NCBI GenBank assembly: GCA_017828835.1
Contig: JAGAEK010000139.1
Span: forward strand, 1-8,490
Length of the DNA stretch: 8,490 bases
Reading direction: 5' to 3'
Origin: Oscillospiraceae bacterium
GTDB lineage: Bacteria > Bacillota > Clostridia > Oscillospirales > Ruminococcaceae
Part shown: positions 1 through 7,317 of the stretch, piece after piece
Layout: every line of letters begins with the position of its first letter
Position numbering within the stretch: position 1 is the first letter of the stretch
The notes under the pieces: generated by a model
Database searches by the model: none
What the model was told of the DNA's origin: nothing
The model's input: only the letters and a program-made list of their open reading frames with translations
Position numbers and translations under genes: made by a program

Positions 1-2
1 CG

Positions 3-1844
3 ATTGCCGTTATTCAAAGAGTCAACGAAAGCTCGGCGCTTTGGGTAGACTGGGAAGGAAAGGGCAATTCCGACAACGGTTTCACTCTTAAACTCAAAGC
101 GAAATTCAACGCATGGCTGCTTGAAAAATACGGCACAAGAGTAGCTCTTGCTCAGGCTTGGACGAACGACGCGGGCAAATGCGGACTCGGAGACGATGAA
201 GATCCTTCTCAGGGTACTGTTTTGAGAGGAACGCTCGGAAATTGGTCCGAACCGCATGTTGTTTGGACAAAAAGTTTTAAAAAAGAACAAAACCCTGCGC
301 GTCAGGCTGATTGGCTCAAATTCCTTTCCGATTGTCAGAACACCGACTTTAATGCTTTTTGCAAGCTTCTCCGTGATAACGGATACAAAGGTTCTATCAA
401 CTGTTCCAACCTCCCTGCAGGTCCTCTCGATCTCTACAATAACTCTCTCGGAGACGTTACCGAAATAAACTGGTATTTCAACACCGGCTCAGAGTCGGCA
501 ATGAACTCTATGGTTGAATACGGCATTTCAAGTATGTCGGCTTTGCCTCAATATTTTACCCGTTCTTCCTGTGCCGGAAAAGCTTTAGTTGTTACCGAAA
601 TGGAAGTAGGTTACCTTTCCGAATTCAGAGCTGACTTTCTGCTTCAGATGGCATCGTATGGTTCGCTTCAGGATTGGGACGGTTTCTGCGCGTGGATCTA
701 TGCATCATCTTTTTCTCTCTGGGATACATCGCGCGGTGTAGCAGAACCCAAACTGGATCCCGCTTACTTTGGCGAAATGGGAATTGCGGCGATGATCTTC
801 CGCCTTGGGATGATTAAACCTGCCGTGAATTCGGTCGAATACGTTTTCAGTACTAACGATCTCTATACCAGCGGAACGGCGGGTCAGGTGGCGTTTGGCG
901 CCGAGCTCGTTTACGCTTCGAGATTTGCACTTAACTTCTTCGAAGATAAATATGAAGGAAACGCAGACCTTGTAATTGCCTCGGGTAATAACGCCTACGG
1001 CGATTACTCCGCGGCGAAGAACCTCGTTATACAGACGAACAGCCCTTATAAAGACGCTTTCCAGAAGGAAGACACCAAAGACGCCTGGCTCGCGAGCTAC
1101 ACTCCTGACGACGCTGTTACCAAAAAGTTCGGCGCACGTTCGTTCAAGGTGAGCGCAAACAAAGCCGTCTGCGATACCACTCTTCCTGCAAACATAGACA
1201 CAGACCTCATCAACGGTGTTATGAGAGAGTTCGGACTTTGGGACGAGACCGTCGGATACGTTGACGGAAAAGTCATCTCCGACACGAAAGAACTCGTCTA
1301 CGACTACACCAACGGTTATATAACCTGCGACACCGATCAGGTGTGCTTTATAACCGGTGTTCTTCCCGAGACTGTAGAAGTCGGAGACTTCAAGTGCACG
1401 ACTGAAAACGATAAAGCTTCCATTGTTCTTTTGTCTACCGACGGCAAAAAACTTTCGGAATCCGAATCGATCTTCTTCTTTGCGATAGGACGTACGAGAA
1501 ATAAGGTTGTTACCGAAAACGAATTCGGTTACTCTTACCAAGGAAGCGGTCCTGTATATTACGAAGATATCCGCGGTACATTCTCGTTCAAATCCGACAA
1601 GGATACCTGCACTGTATGGGGACTTGACGCTGACGGAAGACGCCAGGAAGAAATAACAGCGACAAAAACCGACGACGGATTTGAATTCCCGATCGCAGGA
1701 CACTGCAACTACGAAATCCGTATGGGTTCTCAAAATTCCGGATCTTCAAATCAAATTTCAACGCCCGTTATCATTATAATTGCCGCTGTTGTTGTTGCAG
1801 CTATCGTTGCAGCAGTCGTTATAATCGGCAAAAAGAAAAAATAA
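3..1844 (+). CDS. Membrane-anchored clan GH-A-like glycoside hydrolase, 5' end missing
   Basis: The frame is open from the window edge, so the N-terminus and any signal peptide lie outside; 613 residues are visible. A TTG at 222 is internal, because the same frame reads well upstream of it. The first residues contain a V-N-E motif (Glu codon 27-29) where clan GH-A TIM-barrel enzymes have their acid/base. A region like the common N-x-W-L-x-x-K-Y-G-x-R-x-A-L segment follows. V-V-T-E (Glu codon 597-599), then an F-R-A-D and S-L-Q-D-W-D-G stretch, matches the nucleophile strand and following helix of these enzymes. A beta-rich C-terminal part holds a D-T-K-E-L-V-Y-D segment typical of the family. 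After a Ser/Asn linker, about 22 hydrophobic residues and four lysines form a C-terminal membrane anchor. It probably cleaves polysaccharide or oligosaccharide outside the cell. Family number and substrate cannot be assigned. The catalytic Glu assignments are inferred by motif only. Confidence -1.
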   Translation: MAVIQRVNESSALWVDWEGKGNSDNGFTLKLKAKFNAWLLEKYGTRVALAQAWTNDAGKCGLGDDEDPSQGTVLRGTLGNWSEPHVVWTKSFKKEQNPARQADWLKFLSDCQNTDFNAFCKLLRDNGYKGSINCSNLPAGPLDLYNNSLGDVTEINWYFNTGSESAMNSMVEYGISSMSALPQYFTRSSCAGKALVVTEMEVGYLSEFRADFLLQMASYGSLQDWDGFCAWIYASSFSLWDTSRGVAEPKLDPAYFGEMGIAAMIFRLGMIKPAVNSVEYVFSTNDLYTSGTAGQVAFGAELVYASRFALNFFEDKYEGNADLVIASGNNAYGDYSAAKNLVIQTNSPYKDAFQKEDTKDAWLASYTPDDAVTKKFGARSFKVSANKAVCDTTLPANIDTDLINGVMREFGLWDETVGYVDGKVISDTKELVYDYTNGYITCDTDQVCFITGVLPETVEVGDFKCTTENDKASIVLLSTDGKKLSESESIFFFAIGRTRNKVVTENEFGYSYQGSGPVYYEDIRGTFSFKSDKDTCTVWGLDADGRRQEEITATKTDDGFEFPIAGHCNYEIRMGSQNSGSSNQISTPVIIIIAAVVVAAIVAAVVIIGKKKK

Positions 1845-1873
1845 TCGCTGATCTGCAATAGACGTAAAACGGT

Positions 1874-1913
1874 CAAGTACCTCCGAAATCAAATTCGGAG
1901 GTACTTGTTTTTT
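1874..1913 (+). terminator. Intrinsic terminator of the glycoside hydrolase gene
   Basis: A perfect 14-bp stem (CAAGTACCTCCGAA at 1874-1887 and its complement at 1894-1907) with a 6-base loop is followed at once by six T residues (1908-1913). It lies 30 bases after the stop codon at 1842-1844 on the same strand. Confidence -1.
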
Positions 1914-1915
1914 GC

Positions 1916-1945
1916 AAAAAACGAGCCCGGTAATTATACCGGGCT
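1916..1945 (-). terminator. Intrinsic terminator of the hydrolase/acyltransferase operon
   Basis: A 9-bp stem (1924-1932 pairs with 1937-1945, loop 1933-1936) is followed on the minus strand by CG and six T residues (complement of 1916-1921). It ends the operon whose last stop codon is at 1963-1965. It sits back to back with the plus-strand terminator, with two bases between the two T-tracts, so the convergent transcripts are kept apart. Confidence -1.
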
Positions 1946-1962
1946 TACTGCAAAACGTAAAT

Positions 1963-2667
1963 TTAAAAGAATAATCTTCTCTTTATTTCTTCCTTCAAAC
2001 GTTTTCTTTTTTCGAGTATCAGCGCAAGTATACTGACGAACAGGCAGGAGAACATGACGTAAGAAGACCATATCGGTACGGCTGATCTTCCCGATGCGAC
2101 TTTTATTATAATATCGATGCATACGCACATTATACCTGCCGACAGCAATATTATCGCGGTCGAGACGAATAACGGAGGACGTTTCTTTTTTATCAGCGTT
2201 ATGACCGCCGTCGTTATCACGGTCACTACTACGGTTATCGGAAGTCCGATAGGTAAAAACCAATTTCCGTCGGCGTTTTTTTCTATAAACTTCAGATAAA
2301 GCAGTATCGCCGCGCCGTTTGCCGCAAGAAAACGCACGGTGTAATACTTTTTGAAATAAAACGGCAGTATAGCTGCGACAAAAATAACGATACCCGCGCC
2401 GGCGACGTAAATCGACCATGTTATTCCGTGCGTTGCAATTATATCGCAAAGCATCGTTAGTCCGATAGGTATCAAAAGGATAACTCCGGCGAGCAGTGCA
2501 AAATATTTTTTGTCTATTTTTTTCGAGATCTTCTCCAACCGTTCCGGATAAGGGCGCGACGCCGAGGATTCATACGGAGAACGCGGATTTATAACCTCTG
2601 TATCACAAAGCGGACATTTTTTTTCGCCCTTTGCAAGCTCTACTCCGCAATTAACACAATAGGACAT
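1963..2667 (-). CDS. Zinc-ribbon, six-helix membrane protein (DUF6320-like)
   Basis: This 234-residue protein opens with a zinc-ribbon: Cys4-x2-Cys7 and Cys18-x2-Cys21. A short polar linker (about 28-53) follows. Then come six probable membrane helices at about 55-77, 83-105, 110-128, 137-159, 166-189 and 199-219, and a very basic tail (residues 220-231). The ribbon plus Lys-rich loops would place the N-terminus in the cytoplasm. The layout resembles the uncharacterised DUF6320 group, which I recall occurring next to alcohol-acetyltransferase-like genes in Firmicutes; the family name is from memory and needs a profile search. It is the last gene of the operon, 25 bases after the acyltransferase gene. 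Its start has an AAAGGAG ribosome binding site (2678-2684) 10 bases upstream of the ATG. The function is unknown. A membrane partner, substrate transporter or scaffold for the two enzymes is a guess from context. Confidence -1.
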   Translation of the reverse strand: MSYCVNCGVELAKGEKKCPLCDTEVINPRSPYESSASRPYPERLEKISKKIDKKYFALLAGVILLIPIGLTMLCDIIATHGITWSIYVAGAGIVIFVAAILPFYFKKYYTVRFLAANGAAILLYLKFIEKNADGNWFLPIGLPITVVVTVITTAVITLIKKKRPPLFVSTAIILLSAGIMCVCIDIIIKVASGRSAVPIWSSYVMFSCLFVSILALILEKRKRLKEEIKRRLFF

Positions 2668-2692
2668 TATATTATTTCTCCTTTCTCAAAAA

Positions 2693-4009
2693 TCAATAAG
2701 TTTGATTGCTTTCGATCTTTACGTGTATGCCCTGTTTTACAAGATACCTGAAAAATTCTCTTTCAAGAGTCGGTTCAGCTATCGTTCTTGTGAAGTTCAA
2801 ATAGAGCGTACCGTTATAAGACAAGGCGGCGCACACGTCTCGGTTTTTCAAAAGCGGACCCAATATAAAGTCCATTCTCGTGACGTATTTTGCCATCTCT
2901 TCGGGGAGTTCGACTCTTCCGAGGTTTGATATCGTCGTCGAGGTCTGTCTGTCACCCCATACGATATAAAGCATTTTCATTACGGCATTTTTTATAAACA
3001 GCGGCGTAATTCGCAGCAATTTTAATTTTTCGTTATTGACGTTAGCCGAAAATTTTGCGTTCAGCATCTTTTCGGTTGCTTCAAGTCCCATATAACAGTG
3101 TACTATCTTCAATATTTCCTCGAAGCTGTATTCGCCGTATCTCGGGTCTATTCCCGGATTTACGAACAGCGCGAAGTTGCGCAGAGTATTTGTGTCGTAA
3201 AACTTTCTCAGGTCGACCGGTACATTTATTTTTATAGGTTTTAAACCGCGGAGAAACTTTCCTTTTTTTTCTTCTCGCTGCATTTTGTCTATGACGGCGA
3301 TCATGACCGCGGTAAGATATTCGTTGAGAGTTACTCCGGTGCATTTTGCTTTTTCAAGCACGTCTTCGACCGGTATTATTCCGGTCGTTATATGAACGAC
3401 GTCTATCGGTTCATCAGTACCTTTGATATAGTAAGCTTTCTTTTCGGTACGCGAATTCGTCGTTTTTCTCGCATATTTCAGGTAAGCGTCTTCAATGTCG
3501 GATTTTTTCGGCGGTTCGGTGCAGTCGAGGATCCCGTTGCCGCGCGGTATATCGGCGCCGTATCTTATTTTCAGATACTCCGCCGCAAGCGTTTTCAAAA
3601 AACAAAGTCCGCCGGTCCCGTCCGCCAACACGTGGAAGATCTCGACGGCGATCCTTTTGTCGTAATACCTGACACGGAACATAAATCTTTTGTTTTCACA
3701 AAGATTCATCCTGACGCAAGGATTACCGACGTCCTCCGTCACGGCAGGCATACCGTCGTTTTGTTCAAGATAATACCAGAACAATCCTTTTTTGAGCCGT
3801 TGTGCGTAATGGGGGAATCTCGTCAAAACGTTTTTCTGCGCCTCTTCAAGCGCCGCTACGTCGATTTTTTCGGTAAACTCCGCAGAGATCCTGAATAACG
3901 CCGTCCAGTTTCTGTTTTTTGCGGCGGGATATATCTTTGCCGCATTGTCGAGACGCATCCAACTTTTCGACTTTTGTCCGATATTTTTCCCGTTGATTTT
4001 TTTCTCCAT
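2693..4009 (-). CDS. Condensation-domain-like acyltransferase (alcohol acetyltransferase-like)
   Basis: This 438-residue protein has the hallmarks of the CoA-dependent acyltransferase/condensation superfamily (alcohol acetyltransferase, PapA5, wax-ester synthase and NRPS condensation domains). The catalytic motif H-x3-D-G is intact (His126-V-L-A-Asp130-Gly131, followed by T-G-G). A later P-V-D-L-R segment (264-268) and T-I-S-N-L-G-R (359-365) match the conserved second-half motifs. No signal peptide or membrane helix is evident, so it is probably cytoplasmic. The family transfers an acyl group from a thioester to an alcohol or amine; the substrates here are unknown. It is one stand-alone domain with no carrier protein or adenylation domain nearby, so NRPS work is unlikely. 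The ATG has GGAG eight bases upstream, inside the 3' end of the hydrolase gene, with only two bases between that gene's stop codon and this start. The two are therefore probably translationally coupled. Confidence -1.
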   Translation of the reverse strand: MEKKINGKNIGQKSKSWMRLDNAAKIYPAAKNRNWTALFRISAEFTEKIDVAALEEAQKNVLTRFPHYAQRLKKGLFWYYLEQNDGMPAVTEDVGNPCVRMNLCENKRFMFRVRYYDKRIAVEIFHVLADGTGGLCFLKTLAAEYLKIRYGADIPRGNGILDCTEPPKKSDIEDAYLKYARKTTNSRTEKKAYYIKGTDEPIDVVHITTGIIPVEDVLEKAKCTGVTLNEYLTAVMIAVIDKMQREEKKGKFLRGLKPIKINVPVDLRKFYDTNTLRNFALFVNPGIDPRYGEYSFEEILKIVHCYMGLEATEKMLNAKFSANVNNEKLKLLRITPLFIKNAVMKMLYIVWGDRQTSTTISNLGRVELPEEMAKYVTRMDFILGPLLKNRDVCAALSYNGTLYLNFTRTIAEPTLEREFFRYLVKQGIHVKIESNQTY

Positions 4010-4011
4010 AA

Positions 4012-4902
4012 CTATATCTCCAGAAATGCCTTTATCTTATCCATAGCGTAACTGCTTTCGGGCGTTTTAAACAAAACGTAAGCGTGCCACATGCCTTCTT
4101 CCGCTACCAAACTGCATTTGCTTCCGCTTTTGCTCAGCTTTTCCGCAAGTCTTACAGAATCGTCGAAAAGTATCTCGCTCGTTCCGACGAAAATAAGCGA
4201 GGGCGGCATTTGGTCAAGAGAACCGAAAAGAGGAGAAGCGAGTTTATCCGAGACGTTCTCGCCGGCGTAAGCTTTTGCGTTATTACGCAAAAAATCCACT
4301 GATAACGAAGGATCTTCCGCGGATTTCTGTTTTGATGAATTTCCGGAAAGCGTCAAATCGCTCCAAGGCGATATTGCGACGATCTTTCCCGGCATTGCAA
4401 TACCCGCGTCTTTCAGTTTGAGGCACAAAGAGTAACACAGACCGCCTCCGGCAGATTCTCCGACAAGATATATTTGCTCGCCGCCGTAGCCCATATCCAA
4501 CAAATAAAGATATGCGTTATAAACGTCTTCAACGGCTGAGGGGAATTTGTTCTCAGGCGCGAGTCGGTATGCCGCGCACAGCACTTTTATTCCGGTCTTT
4601 ACCGCAAAACAACTTCCGAATCCTTCGGCATACTTTATTCCTCCGCAGATATATCCGCCTCCGTGGAGATATAATATCACCTTGTCTTTGTTTTTTTCAT
4701 CTGCTTTTTTAGGGGTTATGAATTTTGCGTCAAAATCCAGCTTCTTTACGTCGGTAACTTCGATTTTGTTTTTCAGCGCGACGATTTCTATTACGCCGAG
4801 GTCATCCTGCATTTTTCTCATTTTTAACAAATCAACCGTATTTGTTATGGATTTAAGCGACTGTATCCTTTCTTTAAGACATGCACTCAATATACTCGGC
4901 AT
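4012..4902 (-). CDS. HSL-family alpha/beta hydrolase (esterase/deacylase)
   Basis: Residues here are numbered from the first ATG (4908). The oxyanion motif H-G-G-G lies at 82-85, Y-R-L-A-P-E-N at 114-120, and the nucleophile elbow G-E-S-A-G at 150-154 (Ser152). G-T-S-E-I-L-F-D-D at 242-250 carries the likely acid, and W-H-A-Y holds the probable catalytic His275. This is the hormone-sensitive-lipase/acetyl-esterase class, which cleaves carboxylic esters. The acid position reads Glu245 where Asp is commoner, which some family members tolerate. There is no signal peptide, so it is probably cytoplasmic. I prefer the second ATG (4902): a GGGG lies six bases before it but abuts the first ATG directly. 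The protein is then 296 residues. It is the first gene of the operon. Pairing with an acyltransferase suggests that one enzyme makes and the other trims an ester, or that the hydrolase recycles wrongly acylated product. Confidence -1.
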   Translation of the reverse strand: MPSILSACLKERIQSLKSITNTVDLLKMRKMQDDLGVIEIVALKNKIEVTDVKKLDFDAKFITPKKADEKNKDKVILYLHGGGYICGGIKYAEGFGSCFAVKTGIKVLCAAYRLAPENKFPSAVEDVYNAYLYLLDMGYGGEQIYLVGESAGGGLCYSLCLKLKDAGIAMPGKIVAISPWSDLTLSGNSSKQKSAEDPSLSVDFLRNNAKAYAGENVSDKLASPLFGSLDQMPPSLIFVGTSEILFDDSVRLAEKLSKSGSKCSLVAEEGMWHAYVLFKTPESSYAMDKIKAFLEI

Positions 4903-4935
4903 TTTCATCCCCGTTTCTTACGTTTTATTATCTTG

Positions 4936-4965
4936 ATTTTATCACATTTCGTAAAGTTTTTACAA
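4936..4965 (-). promoter_or_regulatory. Probable sigma-A promoter of the hydrolase/acyltransferase operon
   Basis: On the minus strand, TTGTAA (-35, complement of 4960-4965) and TAAAAT (-10, complement of 4936-4941) are separated by 18 bases. The match is 4 of 6 and 5 of 6 to consensus. It lies about 30 bases upstream of the hydrolase start, in the only gap (4909-5016) that separates this operon from the ABC transporter genes. That gap shows no strong terminator, so read-through from the transporter operon may also feed it. Confidence -1.
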
Positions 4966-5016
4966 TAATTTTTCAGAAAATTTACACCGTCCGAAAAAGC
5001 GCTGAGGAGATATCTC

Positions 5017-5607
5017 TCATAACTTCACGAGCGAAGATACTGGCGGGCCGTCAAGCAAAAAAATATCGCTTTTCATAAGTTCGGCCTCGGAGCGGTCGTG
5101 AGTAACGAGCAGAACGAGCGATTGTTTGCAAAATTCGGATATCGTTTTCGCGGCGTTTTGTTTTGCGGATTGGTCCAATCCGTTAAACGGTTCGTCCAAT
5201 AAAATTATATCCGGACAAAACGCAAGAGCCCTTGCTATTTCGACGCGCCTTTTCATTCCGCCGCTCAACAGACCCGGAACGGAATTTATTTCTTTGCCTA
5301 TACCGAGCCGATCGAGACAGCCGCGAACGTCAAATCCCTCATCTGCGACAAGGGATACGTTTTTTTCGACGGAAAGCCACGGCAAAAGCCGGTCTTCCTG
5401 AAAAACGAAGGATATTTTTTTGTTTTGCGTTCCGGTTATTTTCCCGCTGTATCGTTTTTCAAGTCCGGCGATGACGCGCAGCAGCGTGGTTTTCCCGCAC
5501 CCGGAATTACCCATAAGCGTGATCGTTCCTATGTCGGGAAATTCGGTGCTGAATCCGCTGAATATTTTTTTGTTTTCAAAAGAAACGTTCAGATCTGTTA
5601 TTTCCAC
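5017..5607 (-). CDS. ABC transporter ATPase, NitT/TauT-like importer (SsuB/TauB type)
   Basis: The chain has a complete nucleotide-binding domain. Numbered from the GTG at 5607: Walker A G-N-S-G-C-G-K-T at 33-40, Q-loop Gln70 in Q-E-D-R-L-L-P-W, signature L-S-G-G-M at 114-118, Walker B I-I-L-L-D-E at 134-139, and switch His170 in T-H-D. The Q-E-D-x-L-L-P-W signature is typical of sulfonate/taurine/nitrate-class importers. At about 196 residues it is shorter than the usual roughly 250, ending soon after the H-loop, so the C-terminal extension is missing. It powers import through the permease encoded upstream. Two GTG starts are possible. The one at 5619 has almost no ribosome binding site, while the one at 5607 has AAGGTGG about eight bases before it and gives the family-like start M-E-I-T-D-L, so I use that. 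It follows the permease stop by 14 bases and is the last gene of its operon. Confidence -1.
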   Translation of the reverse strand: MEITDLNVSFENKKIFSGFSTEFPDIGTITLMGNSGCGKTTLLRVIAGLEKRYSGKITGTQNKKISFVFQEDRLLPWLSVEKNVSLVADEGFDVRGCLDRLGIGKEINSVPGLLSGGMKRRVEIARALAFCPDIILLDEPFNGLDQSAKQNAAKTISEFCKQSLVLLVTHDRSEAELMKSDIFLLDGPPVSSLVKL

Positions 5608-5621
5608 ATTTCTTTCCACCT

Positions 5622-6374
5622 TCAGAATTTGATTTTATTTTTCACGAAAAACAGTACCAGTTTTTCTATCGTAAGGCTCAAAAGTATGACGGCGACGGTC
5701 CAGGCGAACAGATCCGCCGTTTCGATAAGTATTTTTGCGTTGTATATCGAATAGCCGATGGTACCTTTGGGTATGGCGATAACTTCGGCGGCGATCCCCG
5801 ATTTCCAGGCAAAACCTATTCCGATACTGAATGAAGACACCGCGTAAGGCATAACCGAAGGGATATAGATATGTCTCAGTTTTTTGCTTTTTGAAAAGCG
5901 GTAGATATCAGCCATTTCCAATAAGTTTTTATCCGTCGATTCGATACCTTTTTTTATATTGCTCCAAACGACCGGCATCGTGATCAGCGCCGTGATAAAA
6001 ATTGAAAGATTAGGCGCTTTTATCCAAACGAGCGCAAGGATTATAAACGACGCTACGGGAGTCGAGCGTATAACCGTAAAAACAGGGGCGAAGATCTCCC
6101 TGAACACGGCGTTTTTTGCGGAAAGCGCAGCAAACAGAACTCCGGATAAAGCGCCTATAGCGAACCCCAGCATGATATGAAAAAGGGAGTTCGCTATAGA
6201 TATCCAAAAGCTGCCTTTTTGTATCAGTTCAAAAAGCCTTTTAACTACGTCGAACGGCGTCGGCAGCAGTATTTTATTCGATATGACGATACAAAATATC
6301 TGCCAGACCAATATCCAGAATACTGCCGCGCCGATTTTTGTTAAAAGCTTATTTTTCGTAATAGAAGTTTTCAT
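5622..6374 (-). CDS. ABC transporter permease, NitT/TauT-like importer (SsuC/TauC type)
   Basis: This 250-residue integral membrane protein belongs to the binding-protein-dependent transport permease family. Hydrophobic helices occur at about 13-33, 62-86, 102-118, 122-139, 175-200 and 222-244. The cytoplasmic coupling loop that docks on the ATPase is visible at about 153-175 (E-M-A-D-I-Y-R-F-S, then I-Y-I-P-S-V-M-P). The central Gly of the classical EAA motif is Ser here. The frame is open further upstream to a TTG at 6413, but the ATG at 6374 is preferred: a GGAGG (6386-6390) lies 11 bases before it, and M-K-T-S starts the family-like sequence. It then overlaps the 3' end of the binding-protein gene by 26 bases, which suggests translational coupling. 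The substrate cannot be told from the permease. Confidence -1.
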   Translation of the reverse strand: MKTSITKNKLLTKIGAAVFWILVWQIFCIVISNKILLPTPFDVVKRLFELIQKGSFWISIANSLFHIMLGFAIGALSGVLFAALSAKNAVFREIFAPVFTVIRSTPVASFIILALVWIKAPNLSIFITALITMPVVWSNIKKGIESTDKNLLEMADIYRFSKSKKLRHIYIPSVMPYAVSSFSIGIGFAWKSGIAAEVIAIPKGTIGYSIYNAKILIETADLFAWTVAVILLSLTIEKLVLFFVKNKIKF

Positions 6375-7317
6375 CCGGCTCTTTTCCTCCGATTGACGCC
6401 GCGTCTTGTTCAAAAAGTACTTTCAAAAACAAGCTTGATACCGTTTTCATCTCTTCTCCCTGCAAAAATACTATATTGCAGTAGGGCAGCGCAGCTTCAG
6501 CCGCCGATTGAGTCATTATACCGTATTTATCCGAAAGAGCGGCGGTCTCTTTTACGTTGTTAACTGCGTATTCGGACGATTTTTTGTATTGTTCGAGGAA
6601 ATCAGCCACCGCTTTGGGATTTTGTTCTGCATATTCGCTTCTGACGACGACACATCCCATCGCAAGAGGAGCTTCGGTGACTTTTTTCCATTCTTCCTGG
6701 AGATCGAGAGCGATTCTGATGTTGCTGTTCTTTTCCAAGACCGACGAAACGAAAGGCTGAGGCAGTACCGCTATCGCCGCCTGTTCAGAAACCATCATCG
6801 ACGCAAGCGCGGAATGTTCGGCAACGTATTGAATGTCCATTTTTTCGGGATCAAGTCCGTTCTTTCTTAAAATATATTCAAAAACGTACTGCGCGGCAGA
6901 GCCCATTCCGGAGGCATAGATCGTCTTGTCGGAAATATCGCTTATCTGTGTTATACTGTTGCCGTTTTCCATTAAATAAAGCACGCCGAGCGTAGTGACT
7001 GCCGCTATTTTTATTTTGCCTTCGGTCTTATTGTATAAAACCGAAGCCAAATTAGTCGGCACCGCGGCGATATCAAGTTCGCCGTTCAAAAGTTTTCCTT
7101 TTATTTCATCCGCTGTTCCGGCAAGCATAAACGAATATTCGTCGTTTCCGGAATTGTCTTCCATCATTTTAACGATACCGAGCCCGGTAGGTCCTTTGAG
7201 AGCTGCGGCGTTCAGAGTTACTTTCTCTTTGTTTCCGCATCCGCCGAATATTACCGCCATTACTATGATCCCCGCTATAATAAGCGCGATCATTTTTTTG
7301 ATAGTTGTCTTTTTCAT
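6349..7317 (-). CDS. Solute-binding lipoprotein of a NitT/TauT-like ABC importer
   Basis: This 322-residue protein has a basic N-terminus, a hydrophobic segment (about 9-24) and a lipobox-like I-F-G-G-Cys27. It should be lipidated on Cys27 and held on the outer face of the cytoplasmic membrane. The mature part looks like an NMT1/SsuA-like periplasmic-binding fold. It has A-L-K-G-P-T-G-L-G near the start of the mature chain, G-E-L-D-I-A-A-V-P-T-N, an I-Y-A-S-G-M-G-S ligand-loop region, and P-L-A-M-G-C-V-V-V-R in the second lobe. I recall the K-G-P-T-G variety as common in Clostridia without a settled ligand; candidates are sulfonates, pyrimidine precursors or other small organic molecules. GGAGG (7327-7331) lies nine bases before the ATG. 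The ATG overlaps the regulator's TGA as ATGA (7314-7317), coupling its translation to the regulator. Confidence -1.
   Translation of the reverse strand: MKKTTIKKMIALIIAGIIVMAVIFGGCGNKEKVTLNAAALKGPTGLGIVKMMEDNSGNDEYSFMLAGTADEIKGKLLNGELDIAAVPTNLASVLYNKTEGKIKIAAVTTLGVLYLMENGNSITQISDISDKTIYASGMGSAAQYVFEYILRKNGLDPEKMDIQYVAEHSALASMMVSEQAAIAVLPQPFVSSVLEKNSNIRIALDLQEEWKKVTEAPLAMGCVVVRSEYAEQNPKAVADFLEQYKKSSEYAVNNVKETAALSDKYGIMTQSAAEAALPYCNIVFLQGEEMKTVSSLFLKVLFEQDAASIGGKEPDENFYYEK

Noticed and set aside
705..1733. Long minus-strand open frame of 342 codons opposite the glycoside hydrolase gene
   Set aside because: Its translation shows no known motif and it mirrors the codons of a well-supported gene with clear catalytic motifs. 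It is a by-product of that gene's codon use.
3392..3898. Plus-strand open frame opposite the acyltransferase gene
   Set aside because: It has no recognisable domain or plausible ribosome binding site, and lies entirely within a gene with an intact H-x3-D-G motif.
4547..4936. Plus-strand open frame opposite the hydrolase gene
   Set aside because: It is opposite a gene with an intact Ser-His catalytic set, has no domain signature, and would run through that gene's promoter-proximal region.
4965..4983. AATTTT...AAAATT repeat in the gap upstream of the hydrolase operon
   Set aside because: It is an AT-only six-pair stem overlapping the -35 region, and is expected by chance in such AT-rich sequence.
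4984..5019. TGAG-AGATATCT-CTCA-like imperfect palindrome plus a short T-run after the ATPase gene, as a terminator
   Set aside because: The palindrome has almost no loop and needs a bulge. The following T-run is short and interrupted. It is too weak to call, so read-through into the next operon stays possible.
6375..6413. Upstream TTG start for the permease
   Set aside because: It would lengthen the overlap with the binding-protein gene to 65 bases and adds 13 polar residues unlike the family. The ATG at 6374 has a GGAGG upstream.
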